NCBI GenBank assembly: GCA_019279435.1
Contig: JAAALK010000288.1
Coordinates: 56,161,624 to 56,225,623, forward strand
DNA length: 64,000 nt
Direction: 5' to 3'
From: Zizania palustris
Taxonomy: Eukaryota; Streptophyta; Magnoliopsida; Poales; Poaceae
Part shown: positions 44,199 through 55,920 of the stretch, in pieces
Layout: each line of letters opens with the position of its first letter
Position numbering within the stretch: the first letter of the stretch is position 1
The notes under the pieces: generated by a model
What the model saw: only the letters and a program-made list of their open reading frames with translations
What the model was told of the DNA's origin: nothing
The model's database searches: none
Program-made: the position numbers and the translations under genes

Positions 44199-44208
44199 CT
44201 ATAAATAG
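44199..44208 (+). promoter_or_regulatory. TATA box of the antisense gene in element D
   Basis: GGGCTATAAATAGAGGGC, the counterpart of the box at 39202-39212 in C. It is still present although the first exon downstream has been deleted. Confidence 0.75.
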
Positions 44209-44224
44209 AGGGCCCAAACCCTTC

Positions 44225-46432
44225 TTGAGTACCTTTTCACTGCTTTCGGTTCAAGAGGATTTACCTCGGGACGGAGTTCCTGTGGATGAGAGTGGAGTCG
44301 AAGTCACTGTGGCTTCGATTCCGGATGAAGCAACAACGACTGTTCAGGAAAATGTTCCAACAGTCGAAGATTTGACGCTTGATTCAGACGAAGATCTCGC
44401 CTTCGATACGCCAAGCAGCCCAATGCTTACCCGCCGCCAAAATGCCGAAGGTAAACTTCGAATAATTCTTCTATCTTTTTTTTAAAAAAATTATACAATG
44501 TATAATACCTTTGTTTTTACAGAGTCCACTTCCATAGAAGAGGTCGTCCTGAAGATATAGTTCCTGGACCTTCGACAACTTCGGAGCCAATTCCAGAAGC
44601 CACTCAAATGGGCCTGGAAAGGGCAAAGGAAAGATGGACCCCCTCCCTGCTCCAAGCTCAGGATCAACTCCATCTGAGTCAACAGACGAGAGCCAATCTA
44701 CTGAGGGGGGGGCCAGTCTACTGGGGCTCCGAAGACCAAAGCTCAGCACTTCGGATCCTTCGCCAAGCGAAGATGACCAGCAAGCCTTGAGCATGCTCCC
44801 CCTTCTAGCTCCTTTCTTGGAGCGAAGAACTGGGCTTCGGACTCTGCTCGAGCCTTTGGATCGAGCTAGTCACGAAGTCGGAGAGACGGACTTGGTGGCT
44901 ATCTTGAGCGAGGCGGAGAGTTCGGAGCTTAACGCTGCCATGGAACATGCAGCCTACCAGGTACGAAGTATCTGTAAAACAACATCAAATTTATATACAA
45001 ATAATTTCTTACTTTGGTTTTTTCTTTTCGCAGCAAATAGTCTTAGGCCCGAGCTGTGAACGTATCAAATGAACGTGGAATCGCTCGCCTTCGAGAGGAA
45101 AACGCAACTCTTCAACGAAATCTTACTATCTCCGAAGGTCGAGTGACCCATATGGATAACATGGTTTCAACGGAGCGCAGGGCCAGACAAGGTTTGGAGG
45201 CTGCGAACAAAGAGCTTGAAGCAGAAAAAATTGTGCTTCAAGCAGAAATTGAAAAGATGCGGGTGGAGCATGCTATTGCGGGAGCCGAGGTTGTTAGGCT
45301 CCTAAGAAGAAGCTAGCCAGCTACTGAATCAAAAGAATTCTTTGGCTACGGAGGCTGCTAGACTCTCTGGAGTACTAGAAGAGCTAACTTCGGCGAAGGA
45401 TGCGTTAATTGAAGATAAGCTGAAGTCTGAGAAGGTAGCTGCGGAGGTCATGGACCAATTGCTAGGCGTTCTGGAGTACTTCGGTACCACTGGGATGCTT
45501 CCTTCGGATGACAACATCTCTCTACTGCACCGGTTGAAAAGGATTCAAGGAGTGGCGAAGCAAATGAAGACAACATGCATTTGTTACGGAGAAATCTCTG
45601 GACAAGTGGCTGTTGTTGGCCTACTTCGTTACTACGAAGATCTGGGTCGATCGATAGCTCCGAGCGCAGGAGAGGCCCTGATTACCTTCGATGACGATCA
45701 GCTTCTCACTCCTTCCGAAGGTGGGGCCGCTGCTTGGCAAGCCTTCCAAACTTCATGGAGAGTCGAAGGTCGTTCTGTGATCAAGGCCTGGATTGACGAA
45801 GGACAACACCAGAAGCAGGCTCGGACCCAAGCTTCGAGCAGTCAGCCTCCTCCAAACCCGCAGGTTTAGAAATACTTTAGGATCTTTGACTATGTAAAGC
45901 ATTATGATTATGTACATTTATAAATAAAGATTTGTTTATCATGTTTTTAGGCTTTGCCTCATATTGAAGATGTCGAAGTGTTAGATGTTAACGATGAACT
46001 TCGCTTATTATGGGCTACCTTCGATATCTTAAAACTTCACAAGCGTCCTCGATTTCTAATTCCTCGAGATAGTTCTGGAGCAATTACATCCGAAATAAGT
46101 AAAGACATATTATCTTGTATTAAAGAGGAAGAAAAAGAAGTTAACTTGGAAACTTCGTCTTCTGAAGACATTATATGGTCCGAAGACTGAAGATGAAGCT
46201 CAAAGTAAAAAGCCTGAAGAACTTGGAAGCTGGGAAAGGAGCCCCGAACGGCTTCGAACTTGGGCCGAGCTTCAACAAGAACAAAAAGACTTTAGAGCTT
46301 CGAAGGAAGGCAAAAGAGTTAAACGTAAAGTTGTTAGAACTCCCGGCACTGGAACTAGTCAGTTCAAACCCTAGCTCTAGAGATCGAAGAGGTCTTCGAT
46401 TCCTTCTTGGTATAGATACCAATTTTTCATGA
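44225..46432 (+). pseudogene. Antisense gene of element D, 5' part deleted
   Basis: Compared with C, exon 1 (the Transposase_28-like domain) and most of exon 2 are gone: about 30 bases after the TATA region the sequence joins the acidic part of exon 2 (AEDLTLDSDEDLAFD region). Introns are kept: 44451-44522 (AAG|GTAAAC...TTTACAG), 44961-45033 (CAG|GTACGA...TTCGCAG) and 45864-45950 (CAG|GTTTAG...TTTTTAG). Exon 4 (45034-45863) is the coiled coil, then LLRYYEDLGRSI and IKAWIDEG; unspliced, it would end PPPNPQV. Exon 5 (45951-46432) reads ALPHIEDVEVL and ends GLRFLLGIDTNFS, with one frameshift near 46185. AATAAA lies inside the last intron (45923-45928), and A/T-rich DNA with AATAAATA follows 46450. 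Confidence 0.78.
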
Positions 46433-46764
46433 TGTAATCATATTTGCTTGAATAATAAATATCAATTTAAAATTGTCTCCCTATTTATCAGCCCCTCTTT
46501 GGGCATAAGCAACTTCGAACTGTATTCAAAGATGGTTAAGCACAAAGAAAAACTTAGGAGTACAATTTTGGGGGTTCGGAGCCCCTCTGTAATTTAGAGA
46601 TCTTTTAAAATCTTATAAAATGTCTTCGACTATTTGTAGTCTGAAGAATGGCGACTTAGCACCTTATGCTTTTGAAAGAAATCACTTGAGATAACTTTCC
46701 GGACACTTTAGTGTCTTAGATAATTTGTCACTTTGGACTTTCTTAACAGACATTCGAAGCTCAT

Positions 46765-47030
46765 GGCTCAAACTCTGTTTTGTTTTGGCCTCCTTCGGCT
46801 CTTTTTTGCGAATTCTGTCAAACCAGTGGTTTGGAGTTCGCAGTGGTCTCTGTGGACTCTTTTTACGGATACCTACAAGCCGATGGCTTGGGCTATGCAT
46901 TATTTGGTCTCCTTCGACTCTTTTTACGGATGTCTTCCAGCCGGTGGCTTGGACTCCGCATTCTATGGTTTTCGGGCTCTTTTACGGATATCTTCAAGCC
47001 GGTGTCTTGGACTCCGGATTATGTCAGCCC
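46765..47030. repeat. About 60-bp tandem repeat in element D
   Basis: Four or five degenerate units related to those at 34790-35095 of C (GGCTTGGACTCCG..., CTCTTTTTACGGAT on this strand), between the 3' ends of the antisense gene and pol. Confidence 0.78.
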
Positions 47031-47194
47031 ACCACCTCGGAAAATATGATTCAAATTAATGACACTTCCCTCTCGGTCAACTCCGCGGTTCCAGTGCGTC
47101 CACTCGGAAGCTGGAAGTTTATGAGGGGTAGGCATTATCTGAACCATATGCTTTATTAATTCAAAAAGTGATTACACATGATTACAAGGAGCCC

Positions 47195-50100
47195 TTATGC
47201 GAAGTATCGCTTTAGGTGCTCCGCATGCCAGGTATGTGCTAATTCTTCACCTTCCAAATTAGCTAATTTAAAAGAGCCAGGACGTCCTGAACGAACAATT
47301 AAGTATGGACCTTCCCATTTATTTCCTAATTTTCTGGCGCTATAATGCTTCGCAAAACGAGATGACCCGGTCTAAGTTCATTGATCTTAACCTTCGGGTC
47401 AAACCAAGCCTTCGTCTGCTGGTGATATTTTGATAAATTGGCCACAGCTTGAAGTCTTGTCTCCTCTGTTAAATCTAGCGAAGCTTGTCTTTCTCCTTCA
47501 ATCTCCGGTTCGGTGCTGCGAAGTGATCCTCCTTTAAGCTCTGTTGGAGTCATAGCTTCATCTACGAATAGCAATCTGAATGGAGTGAAACCTGTGGACC
47601 TTGTTTGCGTAGTCCGAATGGACCATAAAATCTTCAGAAGTTCTTCGGTCCACAGTCCTTTTGCTAATCCTACTATCCTTCAATTTAGCCCTGACAAAAT
47701 ATTTCCATTGGCTCTTTCTACAGCTCCATTAGACTGAGGATGCCTCACTGCAGCAAAACATAACTGGATGCCTAGATCTTCGCAAAACTTCTTGAAAGGT
47801 TCTGCATCGAACTGTGTTCCATTATCAACTGTAAGTTGTCTAGGCACTCCGAACCGGCAAACGATACTTTTCCAAAAGAATTTCTGTACATTGTTCGAAG
47901 TGATAGCTGTTAAGGGCTCTGCTTCTACCCACTTAGAAAAATATTCAATAGCTACCACTGCGAACTTTAGATTTCCCTTAGCTACTGGAAAGGGACCAAT
48001 CAAATCCATACCCTATCTGGCCATGGGCCATACCGGAGCAATAACTTGAAGAGCTGTTGGTGGGCGATGACTCTGTCGACCCATCCACTGACATCCTTGG
48101 CATGTGCGGACTAAATTCTCCGCATCTGCTACTATCATAGGCCAATAAAGCCCCTAGCGAAGTGTTTTTCCTACCAAAGCTCGAGGGCCAAATGGCTACC
48201 GCAAAGCCCTTCATGAATATCTCGAAGGATATCTTGGCCTTCGGTTTGGGATATACATCGGAGTAAAGGGGAACATACTCCGGCCTTATATAAAATACCG
48301 TTGATTATTTGATAATTCCTACCCCTGAGTTTCAATCTTGAAAACTGTGGCTCTTCAAACGAATTTGCTCCTCCTTGCAAAAGTTCCATGATCGAATTTC
48401 TCCAATCTGTACTTGGAATGCAAAGAATCTCTGCGGAGGGAATTTGTGGCACCGAAGGTGTATTGAGCTCCTCATAAAAAGCTTCGTCTGGTATATCCAT
48501 AGCTCTGGCTGCAGCTTTTGCTAAGATGTCCGCTTGCACATTTTCTGTTCTTGGTATACTCCGAATTGAAATACCCTTGAATTGTGCTTCGATCTTACGG
48601 ATTTCTTCTAAGTACTTTGCAAGCTGTGGATGCCAAACTTGAAAGCTTTTATCTACGTTCCCTGCTACTATTTGAGAATTTGTCTTTATAACAACTCTTG
48701 TAGCCCCTAGAGCACGTGCTTTTCTGAGTCCTAGTAAAATCCCTTCATACTCCGCTATATTATTGGTAGACTTAAAGTTGAGTCTTGCGGAGTACATTGC
48801 TCTTTGCCCTGAAGGCGAAATTAAAACTGCTCCAATACCTGCTCCGGATGCTTGAAAAGCCCCATCAGAATAAACAGTCCAAATTCCTTCACTTGGCTTC
48901 TCCGAAACCCACGTTGCAGGGGGAGTCCATTCTGCTACAAAATCTGCTAAGACTTGCGATTTGATTGCTGTCCTTGCCAGAAAGGATATGCCGAAGGGTG
49001 CTAGTTCAACTGCCCACTTTCCAATTCTTCCAGTGGAATCTTTACTTCGGAGCATATCTCCCAAAGGATACGAAGTTGGTACAATTACATTATGAGCTAA
49101 AAAATAATGTCTCAACTTCCTCGAAGCCATTATTAGAGCATAAGTGAACTTTTCGAGCTCAGAATACCTTGTCTTCACTCCTGATAATGCTTCAGACACA
49201 AAATAAACTGGATTTTGTACCAACTTCCCATTGAAATCTATTTCTCTGACAAGGACTGCGCTGACAGCAGAGCCTGTAGCTGCAAGGTAAAGGAGTAGGG
49301 TTTCGTCTGCAGTAGGCACCGTGAGTGTAGCTAGATTACTGAGATACTCTTTAATATCTTCGAAGCTTTTTTGACACTCTGGTGTCCATGCAAAATCTTT
49401 GGACCCTTTCAATGCTTTAAAGATGGGCACACTTCTCTCCGCAGACCTTGCCAAAAACCTGCTAAGTGCTGCCAGACGACCAGTCATCTTTTGCACTTGC
49501 TTTAAATTTTTCGGAGGAGCCATCTTCTGAAGCGCAGCTATTTGAGTAGGGCTAGCTTCAATCCCTCTGCTTGAAACTAAATACCCTAACAACTTCCCAG
49601 CCTTAGCTCCGAAGATACATTTCTCGGGGTTAAGACGAATCCCACATTTCCGAAAGCTATTAAATGTTTCTGCTAAGTCTAGGCTATGTTGGTGCTTTAA
49701 AGCACTCTTTATTACAATATCATCCATATAGGCCTCCACATTGCGACCTAATTGATGACCTAGAAGCCTTAGCAACTAACCTCGAAAAAGTAGCCCCGGC
49801 ATTTCTTAAGCCAAAAGGCATTCTTACATAACAGAAGACTCCCGAAGGAGTTACGAAGCTTGTCTTGATCTCATCTTCGCATTTCAACCATATTTGATGG
49901 TAGCCGGAATACGCGTCAAGGAAGCTTAATAACTCCGAACCAGCAGTGGAGTCGACCAACTGATCAATTCGGGGCATGGGGTAGGGGTCACGAGGGCATG
50001 CTTTATTCAAGGATGTGAAATCAATGCACATGCGCCACTTCCCGGAGGATTTCTTCTTGACAAAGACTGGGTTGGCTAACCATTCTGTATGAGCCACTTC

Positions 50101-52588
50101 TCTGATAATCCCAGCCTTCAACAATTTTTCAACTTCGTCTTTCGCAAGAACAGCTCTTTCTGCAAACATTTTTCGGAGTCCTTGCCGAACAGGCCGGGCC
50201 TTCGGGTTTACAAGTAAACTATGTTCAATAATATCCCGATTTACTCCGGTGATGTCTTTCGTCAGACCAAGCAAAGACATCTAAATTCTCCTCCACTACT
50301 TTTTCCAGGGAGGTGGCAACTTCTGGAGGTAAGTCTTTACCAAATTGAAATGCATATTCTTTACCATCTTTAACAATAATCTTCGTTGCGATCTCTCCTT
50401 CAGGACTTCGTCTTGTGAAGGATTTCTTCGAAGATTCGGAAGGAACAGAAAAATTTTCTTGATTATCTTGCACGTTATTCACTTGTCTTGGATCAAGAGG
50501 GGGGCCGTGACCATATTCCGCTCTTCGGGCGGTAGCTTGATCTCCGAAGATAGTGAGCACTCCCGCTTGCGTGGGCATCTTCATGCACAAGTAATTGTGA
50601 TGTGCCACAGCTCCAAACTGATTTAACATGCCTCTTCCGAAGATGACGTTGTAGGCATACGGAGCATCTACAACGTCGAAGATTACTTCCTCTGTCCTGG
50701 CTAACAATCCTTCTCCGAAGGTAACTTCCAGGCCAATTTGGCCGAGTGCATCAAGCGGAGGTCCTGCGAAGCCTTGCAAAGGACGAGCCGCTGGAAGAAG
50801 GTGCTTTCTGGAGATGCACAATTGATCGAAGGCTTGAACAAAAATAATGTCTGCTGAACTCCCTCCGTCAATTAACACTCTTCGAACCTCAGTTCCTGCA
50901 ATGTCAGCAGTAATGACAAGTGGTTCTGCATGTGGAAATTTAATGCCAGCTACATCCTCTGCAGAAAAAGATATTGGCACATGGGACCATTTAGGCATAG
51001 CAGCTGCAGATGACGAAGTTCCAATGTGCCCCACTTCTCTGACATACTCTCTTCTCTGCCTTTTTGACATGCTTCCGAGAGTACCTCCTCCGGAGATGGG
51101 GAGGACTACTCTTTTTCCTCGGTCTTGCCCTTCTTCTTGCTTCGGAGGTGGCATAATATTGACCACCAGAGGGCGTCTTGCGGCTTCGAAATTTTCTATC
51201 CACGCCACAGCCTGGACAGGCTCCGGGCGCACTTCAGCTGGAACTCGGTCAGTAGTACCTCGACCCGAAGTTCTTTCCAGATACTCTCCTCTCAGAGCAA
51301 GTATAGCCTTGCAAGTATCAGTTGCATGGCTTCGGTTTTCACCATGAATACAGTAGAAAAGGGTCTGGCCTTTGCCAACCGGTTTCCTTGGCGGCCTCCA
51401 GCTGCTGGTCTTGGTTCCTGATGGTTGCGGAGCTCTTTGGGAAAATTTCTGCGGGGGTGCAATGTTCAGAACTTCCGAACGAGGATGTTTTTGCCCCCTT
51501 CTCCTATCATGCTGAACTTCGAAGACAGGTTCCCGCGGCTGTGCCGAAGTTTTTACTTCCAATTTTACTTCCTGCAATATGGATGGAGTAGTTGCAGTTC
51601 TTCGAAGCCAACCCTCTTCCGACCTTGCATATTCTTCAAAGTATGACATCAGCTGAGAAACAGAAGATATGCTTTTCTGGTGGAGTTTATCAAGGAGGCC
51701 TGGATGAATGACTCCTTCCCGAGCTGCGTCAACTACTGAAGACGTAGTTAACCCTCGGATCTGCAACTTCGTATGAGCGAAGCGCTTGAAGTATTGTCTC
51801 AATGTTTCTCCAGGGAGCTGCTTCACCTGGAAAAGACTTCCCGTTGACATTGGGGGCACGAAGGTGCCTTGGAAATTGCTTACGAACTTCTTCTTCAGCT
51901 GCCCCCATGAATTAATTGATCCTGGCTTCAAGGACCAGAACCACCGCAATGCCACTCCTTGAAGAGCTAAGGGAAAGCATTTTGCCATGGTGTCCCGCAC
52001 TCCTCCACTGGCTTCAATCGCTAGAGCATAGGAACAGACAAATTCTCTAGGATCTTCATCTCCGGCATACTTGCAAAGTTTCGAAGTCTTAAACTTTGGG
52101 TCGAAGCGGACTTTTTGCAGGTCAGGATGTAGCGAAGATTCAGTATCAAAGGAGGCGTTCTCCGGGGCTTCAGGATAGATATGTTCGTCGTCTTCAGGCA
52201 CTTCCGGAATAACTGGGATGGCTTGAGAGCGAAGCCTATTTGCAGCTTCTTGCCGCCATCTCGCTACTTCAGCTTGGAGACTGGCCATTTGAGCGGCCAT
52301 ATCACCAAGATTGTCTTCATCTCCTCCGGAAGGATCTTCCGGGTCTTGAGAACTATAAGAATCACTTCGGAGTGGAACTTGAGGTGGAAGAGGAACTCCG
52401 GGTGGTCGAAGTATAGATGGAGTTGGCGGAGGAACTCCGTATGCTCGAGGAATGGGAACCCCTTTTGGAGTTTGAGGTGGAGGAAACGTCGAAGGTCCTC
52501 TGACCTTAACAGTATCGGGAGATGCCCCTCCAGAGGTCCGAGGGGACCTCCGAACAGGGTTACGAGTTGCACTCCGCTTAGGAGGCAT
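47195..52588 (-). pseudogene. gag-pol: Gag-pol polyprotein of element D
   Basis: Same domain order as in C: MPPKRSATRNP start at 52588, gag, CxH...HxxxxC knuckle, protease VLIDGGSSADI, RT with FLDAYSGYHQI (motif A Asp intact) and YMDDIVIK, two RNase H domains (the second from WTVYSDGAFQASG), then integrase with VDNGTQFDAEPF and NGAVERANG. Trp is present at both sites where C has TAG. The frame is broken by shifts near 50270 (after FAWSDE), 49770 (before the YMDD region), 48175 (integrase zinc region) and 47680-47575, and a stop after NILSGLN at 47680. It ends at 47195. It would have been able to encode all activities before these single-base lesions. Confidence 0.92.
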
Positions 52589-52627
52589 GATGTAAGAAGT
52601 TGGTAGAGAACGAAGTTTCTTGGACTA

Positions 52628-52648
52628 GGTTCCCCACGCACGGCGCCA
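52628..52648 (-). promoter_or_regulatory. Primer binding site of element D
   Basis: The minus strand reads TGGCGCCGTGCGTGGGGAAC, one base different from element C, two bases inside the 5' LTR. Confidence 0.78.
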
Positions 52649-52650
52649 AC

Positions 52651-53142
52651 TGTTGGCGTAAAAGATTACGCTAACAGGTTTCTGAAGATTAGAAACTAAC
52701 AAACGAAGTGTTTGCGAAGTAACTGTTCTAAGCCTCCGAAAGGATAATAACTTAGAATAGTTAGAATGTGTGTATTGAATAACTTGTATTGTGTCCTCTT
52801 ACAGGGAAAAACGGGGGGTATTTATAGGCCTAAACATTAAGGAAAAGACCTTTTTACCCCTATATTACAACCGACATAGTGGAAACTATTCGGTACCCTT
52901 AAATAGGGATAAAATGGTAAAAGACTAATCTAATGAGAAAGAAGATAAGTCTTCCATCTTAGCTGGCAAAGAAGCTCCCGAAAGAGTCCAAGTTCGAAGA
53001 TATACTCCGAACTAGAATTCGTCATCATACTTCGAACTTGATTCATGTATCTCCGAAGTTATATGCTGGGAGTCTTCGGTTTAATCATCAATCTTTATCT
53101 TGTCACTGCAATAACCCTGAAGATGGAATATTTTCCCCAATA
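52651..53142 (-). repeat. 5' LTR of element D
   Basis: 492 bp. Its outer end has decayed (CCCCAATA instead of CCCCCAACA) but the gttgc duplication follows directly. Confidence 0.92.
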
Positions 53143-53147
53143 GTTGC

Positions 53148-55920
53148 CTTGGTTAAAAATTTGAACTTTAACTTGATTTCTGTTTCGCAACTTCTTGAGG
53201 ATGGTTGGAAGTGCGTTTTAAGAAGGGCAGTTCTTCAGTGATTGATTCTAGAGGGTCTTTGATTTGCTCGATCTTACCTTTTGGTAAGGTTTTTCGGATT
53301 GACTTCTCTAGTTCTTTTGGCTCTTCTCGCTGTTTGATTGCTGGACCTTCCTCTGAGCTCTGGAAGTGGCATAGGAGATTAGGTCATTTGAGTTTTGATC
53401 TGCTAGTCAGGTTGAGCTCTATGGACCACATCCGAGGATTGCCCAAGCTTAAGATGGAGAAGGATCTAGTTTGTCATCCCTGTCGTCATGGGAAAATGGT
53501 TGCAGCTTCTCACTCACATGTGACTCAGGTGATGACTTCGTATCCGGGCGAGCTGTTACACCAGGGACACTATTGGTCCAGCTCGGGTACGCTCAGTCGG
53601 TGGAAGTGGTATGCGCTTGTCATAGTTGATGACTTTTCTCGGTTTTCGTGGGTTTTCTTCTTGGATTCTAAGGATGAGACTTTTCATTTTGCTCATGACC
53701 TGATTTTGAAGCTGAAGAATGAGAACAATGGTCGGATGCGAGCAATTCGCTCCGACAACGGCTCTGAGTTCAAGAACTCTTAGTTTCGTCAGCTTCTGTA
53801 GTGATCAGGGTCTTGACCATCAGTTTTCTGCTCCTTACAATCCCCCACAGAACGGCGTTGTGGAACGAAAGAACCGCACGCTAGTCGAGATGGCCAGGAT
53901 GATGCTCGATGAGCACATGACTCCTAGGCGTTTTTGGGCTGAAGCCATGAACACGGCTTGCTATCTGGCCAACCGCATTTTTCTTAGAGCTTAGCTAGGT
54001 ATGACCTCATACGAGTTGCGGTTTGGCAGATAGCCTAAGGTGAGCCACTTGCGAGCGTTTGGCTGCAAGTGCTTTGTGCTCAAGAAGGGAGGGCATTTGG
54101 ACAAGTTTGAGTCTCGTTGCTGGGATGGTGTTTTTCTTGGCTACGCTTTACATTCTCGAGGCTTCCGTGTTTGGAACCTCGACTCACAGCAGCTTGTCGA
54201 GACTTGTGAGGTTTCTTTCGACGAGTCCTTGCCTTCTTTGAACTCCTTCTTTTGAGCTTTCTGGAGATGATGAGCTCGGAGAGTCCATCTTTGAGGAAGA
54301 TGATTGATGTTCCAGCTGTTGATGAGGGTGGGCCTTCTGCACCTCCTGAGACTTCGACTGAGGATGAGGACGGACCTCTGATCACTTCATCCACTTCGAT
54401 CGAGCCCCCACAGTCGAGTCCAGAGGTGCCTACTGCTGACTCCGGTGAGGTGACTTCAGATCACCAAGGATCCCGAGCAGTTCAGCGTGATCACCCCTCA
54501 GAGCTCATCATTGGTGATTTGACTGAGAGAACGTTGCGTTCATCTGGTACCTCTCTTGCTGTGTTTGCTGAATCTGCTTTTGTTGCATCTTTTGAGCCCA
54601 GAGATGTTTCTCATGCTCTTTCTGATTCTAATTAAATTAATGCTATGCAAGAAGAGCATGAGAATTTGTCCGTAATCGGGTATGGACACTAGTTGAGCCG
54701 CCACCAGGATGCAACCCCATAGGCCACCAAGTGGGTGTTCAAGAACAAGCAAGGTGAAGATGGGGTTGTGGTGCGCAACAAAGCTCGACTAATTGCCTAG
54801 GGGTTTTTGCCAGAAGGAAGGTATTGACTTTGAAGAAACTTTTGCTCCTGTTGCCCGTCTTGAGTCCATTCGCATTCTCTTAGCTTTTTGCCGCTTCGAA
54901 GGGTTTTAAGCTTTTTCAAATGGACGTTTAAGAGTGCCTTTTCTGAACGGGTTCATAGAGGAGGAAGTTTATGTTAGGCAGCCCCCCGGTTTGAGAACCC
55001 TAAGTTTTCCTCGACATGTTTTTAAGCTGCAGAAAGCTTTATACGGGTTGAAGCAAGCCCCCAGGGCTTTGTATGACCGGTTTGAAGCAGTTTTTTGTTG
55101 GGGAAGGGCTTTGTGATGGGTTTTGTGGACAAGACTCTCTTTTTGCTCAGAGTTGCTTCAGATTTCTTAGTTGCTCAGATTTACGTGGACGATATTATTT
55201 TTGGCGGTACTACTGATTCTCTTGTGTCCAAGATTTCTGAGCAGATGCACAGTGAGTTTGAGATGAGCCTCATGGGTGAGCTCAAGTATTTCTTAGGGCC
55301 TCCAGATCAAGCAGGACCAAGGACGGCACCTTAATCCACCAAGGTAAGTACACTCGTGACATGTTGAAAAAATTTGACTTTGGTGGAGAGCTGAAACCGC
55401 AGATGACCCCGATGGGCACATCTGGGGGCCTGGACAAGGACGAGAGCGGTGTCAAGGTCAATGAGAGAGAATTTTGAGGGATGATCGGTTCGCTGCTGTA
55501 CTTGACAGCGACAAGACCGGATATACAGTTCGCCGTGGGACTTTGCGCGTGTTTCCAGTCTTCATCGGCAGGCTGTCAAGCGCATATTCAGGTATCTCAC
55601 TTATGCGCCCGATCTCGGTCTTTACTATTCAGCGTCATCATCTCTTGATTTATCTGGCTTTTCGGACGCCGACTTTGGTGGTGCCGGTTGGATCGCAAGT
55701 CGACTTCGGTACTTGCAAGTTTCTTGGCTCGTCTATTGTTTCTTGGTCTTCTCGAAAGCAATCTGGAGTTGCTCTTTCGACCACTAAGGCTGAGTATGTA
55801 GCTGCTGCTAGCTGCTGCTCACAATTAGTTTGGAGATCTCCACATTGTGAGATTTTGGGTTGTTCTTTCCTACCAGAGTTCCTTTATTTTCTGACAGCAC
55901 CAGTGCAATTAGTGTAGGGA
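53148..55920 (+). pseudogene. pol: Pol of copia E: integrase, RT, RNase H
   Basis: Resumes after element D with LNFNLISVSQL. Integrase: HRRLGH and CHPC of the zinc region, then VDDFSRFSWVFF, IRSDNGSEF and PQNGVVERKNRTL, which carry the D, D and E residues. A coat-like segment FGCKCFVLKKGG...FLGYA follows, then a Ser/Pro/Glu-rich linker (54250-54640). RT: ATKWVFKNKQGEDG, DFEETFAPVARLESIR, FNGFIEEEVYVRQPPG, LYGLKQAPRALYDRF and YVDDIIFGG (about 55180). RNase H: FLGSSIVSWSSRKQS and ALSTTKAEYVAAASCC. Frameshifts near 53785, 54250, 54650, 54810, 54930, 55090 and 55310 and several TAG stops (53781, 54798) interrupt it. Confidence 0.87.

Larger units (their letters stand above)
43378..53142 (-). mobile_element. 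Gypsy/Tat element D, same family as C
   Basis: 9.8 kb on the minus strand, with duplication gttgc (43373-43377 and 53143-53147) in copia E between protease and pre-integrase. LTRs 43378-43873 and 52651-53142 differ by about eleven substitutions and several indels by eye, so D is older than C. Layout is as in C: primer site (52628-52648), gag-pol (52588 down to 47195), a tandem repeat (about 46765-47030) and an antisense gene on the plus strand with its first part deleted. The family resemblance to C is close throughout. Confidence 0.93.
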
